A DNA stretch of 64,000 bases from Dysidea avara (taxonomy: Eukaryota; Porifera; Demospongiae; Dictyoceratida; Dysideidae). Shown here in pieces: positions 1 to 8,649 of this stretch. The stretch is from contig NC_089272.1 of the NCBI RefSeq assembly GCF_963678975.1, positions 24,431,471-24,495,470 on the forward strand, in the 5' to 3' direction. The position numbers and the translations under genes are program-made. The notes under the pieces were generated by a model. The model did no database searches. It was given only the letters and a program-made list of their open reading frames with translations, and was not told the DNA's origin. How positions within the stretch are numbered: the first letter of the stretch is position 1; each line of letters starts with the position of its first letter.

Positions 1-479
1 AGTGTAAGCAACATTATCAGCAGTAGATTGTGATCTGGCATATCTTTTCCACAAACAGTTTCTTTTGTTCTTTAAAGCTTTAGCTTCTCGAGTAATGTAA
101 AGGTTGTTCTTTTTCTTGGGACTGACATAGGAATGCATTCTTTTATGTAGTTATCAAACATACCAGAAAAGTGATCCCAAGCACTATTGATGTCAAGGTC
201 CTTCAGAACGTCTTCCCAATCAACTGAAGTGAGTAAACTATTCAGCTTGTTAAAATCAGCATGATATAAATTAAACCTAGGAACTGGTCTATTGCTCCTC
301 TCCACATAGCACAAGTGCTTAAAATTTATACAAACATGATCACTGTTACAACATGACATTAACAACCTTTTTAGCTGGAGTACATCCTCTAATTTACATT
401 TTAACTCAGTTAAAAGCTGCCATTTATCCTTTAATCGGAAGTTTCCTACATCATATAATATTAGTGGTAACATAATCAT
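1..479 (-). mobile_element. Non-LTR retrotransposon (LINE) fragment, endonuclease–RT linker region
   Basis: A 135-residue open frame (72–479) has the pattern of the linker between the endonuclease and reverse transcriptase domains of Jockey/CR1-like LINEs: an ADF-x2-LN motif, then DW-x2-L, then W-x2-F, then an IP motif. Near position 90 the reading frame shifts. The other frame continues to the window edge with the basic K-N-K-R-N-x-LW-K-R-Y stretch that normally follows, so the copy is frameshifted and cut by the window start. It lies back to back with the LINE 3' piece that begins at 481. Family membership is inferred from the motif layout. Confidence 0.7.
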
Positions 480-480
480 T

Positions 481-1265
481 ACTAAACAATCACATAAAGA
501 TCTTGGAGTTACATTAAGTGATAATCTTGAATGGAAAACTCATCATGACATTATTTTAAGTAAAGCTTATAAGACGTTGGGTCTTGTACGAAGAACCTTC
601 AGTTCATCTATACCACCACTGACTAAAGTTAAGTTATATCATAGATAATGTATGTTACACATACATTATCTATGGTTATATGTATCTTTAATCAGGTCTC
701 AGCTCATGTACTGCTCCCCAATCTGGCATCCGTATTTAGTGAAAGACATCAATAACCTAGAACATCTTCAGAGACGAGCCACAAAGTATATTCTGAACGA
801 CTACATCCAGTAGTTTCAATATTCACCATTTCATTTCCTTCTCTACCAGTGCCAGATCAGGTGGCTTCAAATTACATCACAATCCCTCCACCACTAACAA
901 GCAACGACACTTTTACTTTGTAAGGATCTGTCGCTTATGGAATGCGCTTCCATTAATTGACATTAATCTGTCTATTGACACTATCAGGAACAGAGTCAAG
1001 TCCCACTTCTGGAATCATTTCATTCATAACTTTGACCCCCCTCAATCCTCATACACTGCACTACCTCTGTCCTTGTAGTCGCTGTGTTACTGATCATTTC
1101 TCAATTAACTACACACTGTTTAGACAATTTATCATGTGATCTTTTTTTATCATTTTATAATTACTACTTTTTTATTATTATTAACACTTTACAGTGACCA
1201 GCACTGAAGGTCTGACAGCAACATGTGCTGCAGCCTTAGAATTACCTAACCTAATTTCAGGGACT
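481..1265 (+). mobile_element. LINE 3' end: C-terminal reverse transcriptase piece, decayed
   Basis: Translation shows the familiar LINE C-terminal pattern: a KDLGV motif, then SPIW, then a LE-x2-QRRATK motif near 760–790, and further on an RLWNALP motif near 930–955. The frame is broken by a stop at about 648 inside a perfect 16-bp inverted repeat, by another stop near 811, and by at least one frameshift. Non-coding sequence follows the last stop near 1078. The piece points opposite to the 5'-type fragment at 1–479, so the two are not one simple truncated copy. An inversion or two separate insertions would explain this. Confidence 0.7.
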
Positions 1266-1338
1266 TAGACCTAATGACTTGACTTACTGACTGAAAAGGT
1301 GTAACAGAAAAGGGGCCAAAGTAAGGAAAAAAATACTT

Positions 1339-1496
1339 TTGGCTGTAGGTACAAGCCTACAGACCTTTAGTACACCATATTACTGGTATTATCAACCTTG
1401 TATCTGTGTGTGTGTGTGTGTGTGTGTACCTGAGCTCATGCTTGTGTGTGTGTACTATAAAGCATTAATAAATAAATAATAAATAAATAAGACCAA
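1339..1496 (+). repeat. SINE 3' tail with (GT)n and (AATA)n microsatellites
   Basis: The stretch holds the 'CTACAGACCTT' and 'AAAGCATTAATAAATAAA' words that also end the SINE-like copies at 3108–3155, 3255–3465 and 57,926–57,990. A (GT)n run near 1405–1430 separates the two words. It looks like a decayed SINE tail interrupted by microsatellite growth. Confidence 0.5.
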
Positions 1497-1789
1497 GGCC
1501 TGGTTGGTACAATGTCTGGTTGATCATGTGTTCTTCATTAGTGACTAGACGCGTACATACTCGATAGGAGCACACTGGGCGTGGCTCCACGTAAACGTAC
1601 ACACAGCCATAGATCATATAGGCACAGCAATGAACATGGAATTCTTGCATACACCTGAAACATGGCTTTCTTGCATAGCTACACCGTTTCTGTTGCAACA
1701 TATATAGCTATCTATGGTTGCAACACGCCTTACTGATAAGGCATTCCTACTGATAAATGGGCACGTATGAACGGTATATGACTACAGAC

Positions 1790-2129
1790 CAGCGGCGGAG
1801 GAAGTAGTTGATATGAGGGGGGGCTCCGCTGAGCTGACCCAGACTTATTTCTATAGTTTGGTAAGGTGAGACCAAAAAAAAAAAAAAAAAAGGTCACAAC
1901 CAACTGACAAGAGCTTTCCACCTCACCAGCTACCATTTCTAGCTGATAAACTACATAAAAATCCTTACATAGCTCGCTACACACTGACTACTTTATTAGA
2001 GTGACTACTCTATTAGAGTATCTCGATCTTTATCACGGTTTTCAGCCCCACTCCAAGAAAGATAATTTCGGTGTGATATCATTCTGAGGGGGGTTATAAG
2101 CCCCCCCCCCCCCCTTTCCGCCGCCTATG
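1790..2129. mobile_element. hAT-type MITE with 8-bp target-site duplication
   Basis: The ends are inverted (CAGCGGCGGA at the left, TCCGCCGCC plus TATG at the right). The element is flanked by a perfect 8-bp duplication, CTACAGAC, at 1782–1789 and 2130–2137, which is the hallmark of hAT insertion. The interior holds an A-run (near 1873–1890), a C-run (near 2100–2114) and the dispersed core word around 'CTCTATTAGAGTATCTCG'. No transposase is coded, so it is non-autonomous. Confidence 0.8.
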
Positions 2130-2137
2130 CTACAGAC

Positions 2138-2378
2138 AGTGCGCATTTTCAGTAAAAGGTCCACAGTTTTAGTAGAAAGGTCCATAATTTTATCATTTTA
2201 GTGACTGAAAGTCTGAAATGTCACCAAATTTAGCTTTTTTGGTACGTATTTTCAAAAAATTTCCCCGGGAGGACCATACTCTCAGATACTTCTTTACCAC
2301 TCCGAGATGTAAACTGTACAAAAGGTCCATCTTTTTGTCTAAAGAACCTACCCAGGTAAAAGTCTGGCTACGGCCCTG
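2138..2378. mobile_element. Truncated DNA-transposon fragment with CTGGCTACGGCCCTG end
   Basis: The right end, CTGGCTACGGCCCTG at 2364–2378, reads CAGGGCCGTAGCCAG on the other strand, a common style of hAT terminal repeat. Inside, the phrase 'AAAGGTCCA' recurs. No matching left end is visible because the MITE at 1790–2129 abuts it, so this is probably a remnant. Confidence 0.4.
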
Positions 2379-2639
2379 CAGTGATATAGTCTCGAACCCG
2401 GGTCAGTTCGACTAACAGTGATACACATCCCGATAAGTAGGCGTGGCTCACGAAAGAAGCTGGACCTTCTAATCATTTTACCTCGTATTTCACATATCAG
2501 GTCCAATCCGACAGAGGTAGCTAGCAATAGAATTCGCCGCAGGAGGGAACTTTCGCAACAAAACCGCAAAAGTTTCCCCCCTTTACGGTAGTCCCTTCAT
2601 ACCGGCATACTCTTGCATACTGGACTGGCTATTATTTGG

Positions 2640-2849
2640 AGTGATTGATCGGTGGTATAGACTATGTTGGCTGCTTCTAGACCTCAGTAGGGCATGACAG
2701 ATAACAGCGGCATTGTTGGCGGGCGCGACTAATTAGTTCTTCTGTTCTAGACGAGCCGCCTTGAACTCAGTTTTGCTGACAGTGCGTGACAGCTATAGTG
2801 TGACAGTGGAGATGTTGACGCCGTATCATGACCGGTGAAAACAGCGGTA
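2640..2849 (+). promoter_or_regulatory. Candidate promoter and 5' UTR of the NLR gene, with two upstream ORFs
   Basis: This stretch is richer in G, C and CpG than its surroundings, and it precedes the exon-1 start. Two upstream ATGs are seen. One at 2812 opens an 8-codon ORF that ends at 2838. One at 2828 opens a short ORF that overlaps the main start out of frame. The chosen start at 2850 has a strong context (G at −3, G at +4), and an in-frame stop lies at 2829–2831. The upstream ORFs could dampen translation. The transcription start itself cannot be placed from sequence. Confidence 0.35.
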
Positions 2850-3019
2850 ATGGAATACAATCGCTCACTGGAGTATTTAACCCTACAAAGACACTACAAA
2901 ATGTTTGAGGATCTCAGTGATTGCTCGCCTGTTGTAGAGAGATGTCACACGTGTGGTTTAGTGGATAAATACACACTGGAAAAGATAGCGTCTACGTTAA
3001 GTACAATTGATAAAAATAG
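2850..3019 (+). CDS. Exon 1 of CARD–NACHT–LRR receptor gene
   Basis: The exon codes for 56 residues plus two bases of codon 57, and ends at a textbook donor (AG|GTAAGC, GT at 3020–3021). The acceptor TTGTTAG|G at 8649/8650 supplies the third base, so the split codon becomes AGG (Arg57) and the frame runs straight into exon 2. The joined N-terminus is helical, with an LVDKYTLEKI motif followed in exon 2 by YPSFIKYC. That matches the pattern of a CARD/death-fold adaptor domain over roughly residues 25–95. Such domains recruit downstream signalling partners in the cytoplasm. A stop upstream in the same frame (2829) fixes the start at or after 2850. The exon pairing rests on the phase match and domain continuity, not on transcript data. 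Confidence 0.72.
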
Positions 3020-3107
3020 GTAAGCTCATACAATATCTAGGATAGCCCCTGGCTATCCCACCCAAAGCGAAGACCATGCCTGGACTCAGTGTTGGGCCTG
3101 GTCAGTA

Positions 3108-3155
3108 TGTCCTACAGACCTTCAGCACTTGTGCTGTAAAGCATTAATAAATAAA
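3108..3155 (+). repeat. SINE 3' tail copy
   Basis: Carries the tail phrase 'CCTACAGACCTTC', then 'ACTTGTGCTGTAAAGC', then ATTAATAAATAAA. It is almost identical to the tail at 3414–3465. The upstream part is too diverged to place its start. Confidence 0.6.
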
Positions 3156-3254
3156 CTAGTGTCCATTTGGTTCTACTTTGGGTACTTAGAGATAATGAGT
3201 TACTCTCTAGAATTCCTATGGATATAATTACATGAAAATAACAAGGAGAAAACA

Positions 3255-3465
3255 TCCTGACCACCTGGTAGACTCCTGTAAGCATTCGAGCGTAAATCGG
3301 ATGGCTGCAGGTTCGAGGCTACCTAGGTCCAGTCATGGATTTTTTTCTCCCTTCTCCAACTTTTAAAACACACCTAATGTAGCTAGAGTCTTTGAGCAGG
3401 CTGTAGGACCAGGTGTCCTACAGACCTTCAGTACTTGTGCTGTAAAGCATTAATAAAAAAGTATA
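3255..3465 (+). mobile_element. tRNA-derived SINE candidate
   Basis: A box-B-like GGTTCGAGGCT lies near 3311–3321, preceded by a weak box-A-like stretch near 3268–3280. The element ends in the shared tail phrase 'CTACAGACCTTC…TGTAAAGCATTAATAAA'. Box A, box B and a common 3' tail are the layout of tRNA-derived SINEs. Four tails in the window (1.4, 3.1, 3.4 and 57.9 kb) argue for a real family. Confidence 0.55.
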
Positions 3466-3762
3466 GCTAGCTATATACCACTTTAGCGTGGGCGTTCAAA
3501 GGCACCGCTCGGTGCTTAACTCGCATATTGCCCGGGCAATATCATGGGAAAGCGGTTTGCCAATGACCCTGATGCCCAGCCAGTTCAAAGAAATGATACG
3601 CTATGACTCGTTATATTGAGCGACATAGAGCTTTGCATTGTGGGACTCGATTTTGTAGTGGTTGCTAAACTGAGTATATACTCTAAGATGGACTAGTTGG
3701 TTGTTAGTAAAGGATAATGAAGGCACAAAATAACTGTTCAGTTGGGCGATCGTGGATGCATA

Positions 3763-4530
3763 TAGGGGAATTTGTGAATTGCGCATATTTACGGATTTTT
3801 TATGCGTCACGAAAATTTACGACACTGGACGTATAAAATTTGGCAATCAATAGACAAAATGTGAAAAAGCAGCTCTGTCAGGTACTCTTATATATTAAAG
3901 AAGGTTTAGAATTGGTTGCTAATGTTTTTAAAAACTTTCTAGCGAGATATTTAGAGAGAAAATTTGTTAAGAGGGCGGTTTTGCTCGTACCCATGCCTGA
4001 TACAGACATTGGCATAACAGCCTTACTGTTAAAGCTTCGGAGCTCAAACTCCCGACACAACATTGCTGTGAACTGGCTAACAACAAGACGTGTTCAATTA
4101 CAAAATCCGGCTGCTTGTTCAGTAGAAACCTCGACTTCAATTTGTGATATTGAAGTCGAGATTTCTACTGAACAAGCAGCCGGATTTTGTAATTGAACAC
4201 GTCTTGTTGTTAGCCAGTTCACAGCAATGTTGTGTCGGGAGTTTGAGCTCCGAAGCTTTAACAGTAAGGCTGTTATGTCAATGTCCATATCAGGCATGGG
4301 TACGAGCAAAACCGCCCTCTTAGCGAATTTTCTCTCTAAATATCTCGCTAGAAAGCTTTTAAAAACATGAGCAACTAATTCTAAACCTTCGTTAATACAC
4401 AAGAATACCTCATAGGGCTGGTTTTTCACATTTTGTCCAGTCAATTCCTAAATTTATACGTCCAGTTTTGGTCAGTTTTATTTATGTTCCGTATACTTCG
4501 AGTATGCGTAAATCACAAATTCCCCTATTT
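3763..4530. mobile_element. Foldback element with arms of about 380 bp
   Basis: The two halves are near mirror images about a centre at roughly 4145. Each half codes an almost identical ORF of about 117 residues (3840–4196 plus and 4094–4444 minus), which is why two 'proteins' appear. I do not recognise them and treat them as a by-product of the symmetry. The ends are TAGGGGAATTTGTGA at the left and TCACAAATTCCCCTA at the right. No transposase is seen. Arm identity is high except near the outer ends. Confidence 0.75.
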
Positions 4531-4864
4531 CTACCCACCGCGTATCAGCCTTTGAACAGACCACAGAACGAAAAAACTACTACTGCTACGCTGAAATAGG
4601 TTAGTAACTTACAGTCCTAAGTACTTAACTTAATATAATAACTTACTTACTGTCCCAATAGCGAAGTTAGTTGGCCTAACTTAGTACAAAAATGATAACA
4701 ATGTAAACTCAATCCCACAATCGCAAGTTTTCTAACATAGTGTGTGGAAGCATAGTAACGTATTAATGACGTTTTAACGTAAGGACAACGTTTTGATGGC
4801 TATTTAGCCCATGCTTTTAAAACCACGATCGATTTTCAGATGCTACTGTATAAAACAAATGGGA

Positions 4865-5035
4865 TGAGTTCTCGTTAGTTCTTTCACCTATTAGGTGAGT
4901 GCGCCCCAAGTGATATATATCGCTTATACCACGGCTGCTTGGGATTTTGCTGACATATACAGCCCTCGGGCCTGCGGCCCTTGAGCTTTGGGTGTATATA
5001 TCAGCAAAATCCTTCACAGCTGTGGTATAACTATT
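4865..5035. repeat. Two-hairpin block with a conserved GC-rich loop, copy 1
   Basis: A small palindrome (CACCTATTAGGTGAG, near 4887) is followed by a long imperfect hairpin. One stem carries TACCACGGCTGCTTGGGATT and the other carries AATCCTTCACAGCTGTGGTA. Between them is a GC-rich loop with CTCGGGCCTGCGGCCCTTG. The copy at 18,365–18,535 keeps both hairpins and most of the loop, despite stem changes that are partly paired. It could be a structured RNA, or simply the end of a repeat. Confidence 0.55.
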
Positions 5036-5935
5036 AAATATGCTTGCTGTGGGATACATAATATTATCACTGTAAACAACTTGGCACTGCCCTATATAAC
5101 TTCCGGCTGCTAATTAGACATTGGGCTGTTTCCAACTAGATTTTGAATGTTTTGATTTTACATTCAATTGCTTTAAACGAGTGAACCTTTGAATTTCAGC
5201 ACATTTGTTTGCACTAAATTAAGTTACTCTAAAGGGGACGCATTCAGGTAATTAAGGTCTTACCATAGTGTTAGTGAAACAATAGTTGGGTGTCACCTAA
5301 TAAATTTATATTACGATATCTGTCTTACTTGAACTATTTAATGCCATTCACCGACTGCTTGTATATGGATGGATGTAGGGATCTCCACAAACCGGAAAAG
5401 GTAGCTTTTCAAGCCTATTCATTGGTTTCATGGATATCTTGTCATTACACATCCTGGCTTGTACGTTATTGACCTCACAAACAACCTTGTTTCAGTAAGT
5501 TGTCTTGTATTACAGTACCATCTGTAATCACATAATAAAGCATTAAATTGTGAAAAAATGCTACTGAAATGTCTAAGGTAGGAAGTTGGTCCTGCATCAT
5601 CAAATATCAAGAAAAAGTGTAATCCCAACACTACAGTATCAATACCTAGTAGCTATTTTAATGCATAAATTAAACCTTCATACATTCACGTCTTACAGTT
5701 ATGTTATGGAACATGACCATGCAGTCAGTCTCCTTTGATCAAAGGTTGACCTAAAATAATGTCTTTACTCTTCATACGTAACAACAAAGCTATCATATTG
5801 GTTTCCGTTTTATTGAGCTAATTTTTGTTTTAATCGCATTGTATTATTTCTCTTACAATATAAATCTAGCAATTAATGCCCTTATAAATCTGTCTTGTTT
5901 GTGGTAATCATTTTACCACATTATCAGTATGGGCT

Positions 5936-6142
5936 TACCGTATAGTGGGAAATTTTTGAGGGATGAAACTTTCGTGAAACTGCAAAATATGATTTTCATG
6001 TTTTTAAATTCACGAAAGTCTAGAAAGTGAGTAATAGCTGTGTGTATAAACTGAAACATTTCACGATTATATTTTCATGACGCTATCATCACACGCAAAA
6101 TTCGCAAAAGTTTCATCCCTTGAAAATTCCGGCTATACAGTA
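5936..6142. mobile_element. MITE with terminal inverted repeats of about 40 bp
   Basis: The left end (TACCGTATAGTGGGAA) and the right end, read in reverse (TACTGTATAGCCGGAA), match. Both continue inward through 'GGGATGAAACTTT'. The ends carry TA, as in Tc1/mariner-type insertions, but the duplication is too short to be sure. It is 207 bp with no coding capacity. Confidence 0.65.
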
Positions 6143-8649
6143 TTGTTATTGGTAATTAATATTGCAGTTTATTTAGATATTTGCACTAACTTTCTATTCA
6201 AAGTGAATGTATTTTATTAATAACTAGTAGTATCTGTTGTATCATGAGGCCTTTGGGGTCCTGCTTTATACTGATATACCTATAAAATTAATTTACCCAC
6301 ATGCATGCACACATGTACGTAACTGTTATGTTAGTGGAGACTTATTACTTTGTATTGCTATTAAACTATTCCATACTTCCTACCTCTGTGTTACTCTACA
6401 ATAAAACTCAGATTGTAAATATGAAAGAAACTTTCATTCAGGGAAAGTGCACTATCTATTAAGGAGAGTAGCTGACATTCTAGCTGTCACATTGCAGACA
6501 AGCAGCTCTGAAGTTGACATTCAGGGCTTGTTTCCTGCTCACGACAACTTTCTGGCATTCTCTTTAGTCACTGGCATCTGGTATTATAGCTACTGAGACA
6601 TTCACAATGCTATATATAGTACTTATGTACTCTGCAGGTTGCCTTAGCTCAGTTGTGTGCATTTCTATTGTTTAACGTATTGTATACAGTAGTTAACATG
6701 CATGTGCTGTGATATTACACTGCTTACCCCATGGCATGTGTAGATACACTAAGGTAGTTGGTGTGAAATAACATCCTATCCATATTAACCAAGCTTGTTA
6801 TCAACTCGTATTATATTAAACTAGGGTTACTCTTGTTTGTACAGTGATTTGCATGTTGAACAAAAATTCTGAATTGGACTCAAGTGAAAATCAACCAATG
6901 ATAGGCAGCCAAACTTTTTCAAATTCTTACGAAGTATCTGATTTGCTGTTTTTCATGTGGTATCACCAGCAAAAGGGATTGTACCTGACAACTGTCTTGC
7001 AATCTTACCATCTAACATGAGCTTGAGATCATGTGCACTAGGGCTAGGAGATAGCTTAGATGAAAAATTATCGTGATGCCATCATAAATATAGTAAATAA
7101 ACCATAGTCAGATGAAAAACTTGTGGAAATGTGTCAAACTAGTTGGGGAAATACTGACTTAACAAATACTACAAGTCAACACATACTTACAAAACAGTCC
7201 TGTGATATTACATCATAATCAAGAGTGGTTGTTTATTATTTTGATCGTACAGCCCTAACATGTACTAAATAGAATAAGTACAAAAATGCATAAAACTCTT
7301 CATACAGTAATTTAGGCTTCATATAGTATAGCTACTGAGTGACAAATGTGCTGAAATAAGTTGTATATTGCAAAATATAATATAGCTACTGTGTGTTCAC
7401 CAGTATTTGGTTTTGGTACTTAGGTAATACATCAGTAGAGTGAAATGGGTGGGAGTCAGTAAGAAGCATGGTGTGTATATTGTAGCTGTGGCTGAGTGTC
7501 CAACAAAAACAAATTCTTCTGAGTTGAGTATCCCAAAATAAAATTATGTTCACACTGCATCCAAGCCTGCTCATCTTGTTGTACCATCTAAAATAATTAA
7601 ATCCAGGCTCTATCAATTTACACTGTGAGACATGTACAGGTAACACCCATGGGGCAGTCTTGTGAGAGGACTATGTATGTTTACTTGTTAAGATCAATAA
7701 TCTTTTATTTTGGTCATGTGTTGGTGTGGTCATTAACTATGATAAACATGTTTTGTACCTCAATGGTTGTGGTAGTAGTCAATAATAAAGTTTTAGAGTT
7801 TGCAAGTAGTTTGGTGAATACTGTACATTACATGACTATAAATGGCATCAGTACTTCCTTGGAATTCTATTCAAATATCAAGAAGACATGTGATTGTCAT
7901 GTTTACTGTTTAATGATCACATACAATGTGTACATAACCTTGCTACCTTCAGTTAACCATATTTGACACAAAGTGAAAGTTGTGGTAGAGTATAGATGCA
8001 GCTGCAGGCACTTCATGATAAACAGTAAACTCAATGTAAGGACCGTGTATATAAAGTTGTCTGTCCATCTGCATATCATTTGAACTTGCTATGTGTATCT
8101 AAAAGTGAAGTTGCTTTTAAAAGAAGCTTCAAACTCCCATTGTTTGTCATTTACAGTGTATTGAATGCAAGGGTGTAAAGCAAGCATTATTCCATTAAAA
8201 TTACGCATGCCTTTATAAACAAATTTTATAATAAAGCCCTTCCAAGTTACGGATCACATGGTTAAAAAGGTAAAGTGCGTGGCTTGTAAACATAAGTTGC
8301 CAGTTAAAATCTCTGGTGGTATTTTTTAATATTTTTAAATATACTTTTTTGGGCACTTTTGAAGGAAAGCGTACAGCATATATTAGGTAGGGCAAACATG
8401 GGCAGATACTGGCTCTATAACTGCTCTTGACAGCTACCTCTTCTTAATCAATTAGATCATGTCAAGTATGTCCCAAACATAACTATAAGGTGTACTTTAT
8501 GACCTCATTATTAAGACCACCTCGATATTAAAGGTCCCATAGGAGGTGGCCTTGATACTGAGGTTTCACTGTACAGTGTATTAGCTAATGTGATGTATGT
8601 TGTCATATATTGTTAGTGATTTTAATGAGTCAATATCTTTATTTGTTAG

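Larger units (their letters stand above)
3473..5045. repeat. Old composite repeat, copy 1 (interrupted by a foldback element)
   Basis: It starts with TATATACCACTTT and holds a perfect 18-bp palindrome, ATATTGCCCGGGCAATAT (3523–3540), and the phrase TTTGCATTGTGGG. After the foldback at 3763–4530 it ends with a structured hairpin block (4845–5045). The 17,758–18,540 locus has the same start, the same TTTGCATTGTGGG phrase and the same hairpin block in the same order. The spacing agrees (about 600 against 567 bases) once the 768-bp foldback is subtracted. I infer one repeat family of roughly 0.8 kb. Confidence 0.5.
3020..8649 (+). other. Intron 1 of the NLR gene, packed with repeats
   Basis: The intron is 5.6 kb, from GTAAGC to TTGTTAG. 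It holds SINE tails, a composite repeat at 3473–5045 carrying a foldback insertion, and a MITE at 5936–6142. A diffuse repeat near 8400–8575 includes the phrase 'GAGGTTTCACTGTA'. I see no coding potential beyond chance ORFs. The stretches 5046–5935 and 6143–8400 are AT-rich with no feature I can name. Confidence 0.65.

Noticed and set aside
2385-2410. Box-B-like GGTTCGAGAC on the minus strand
   Set aside because: The flanking bases do not make a T stem and no box A lies at a proper distance; it is too weak for a SINE or tRNA call.
3840-4444. Two nearly identical proteins of about 117 residues on opposite strands
   Set aside because: They are the two arms of one foldback element; the identity follows from the inverted repeat and no domain is recognisable.
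6645-6670. TTAGCTCAGTTG resembling a tRNA D-arm start
   Set aside because: No matching T-arm or acceptor pairing downstream.
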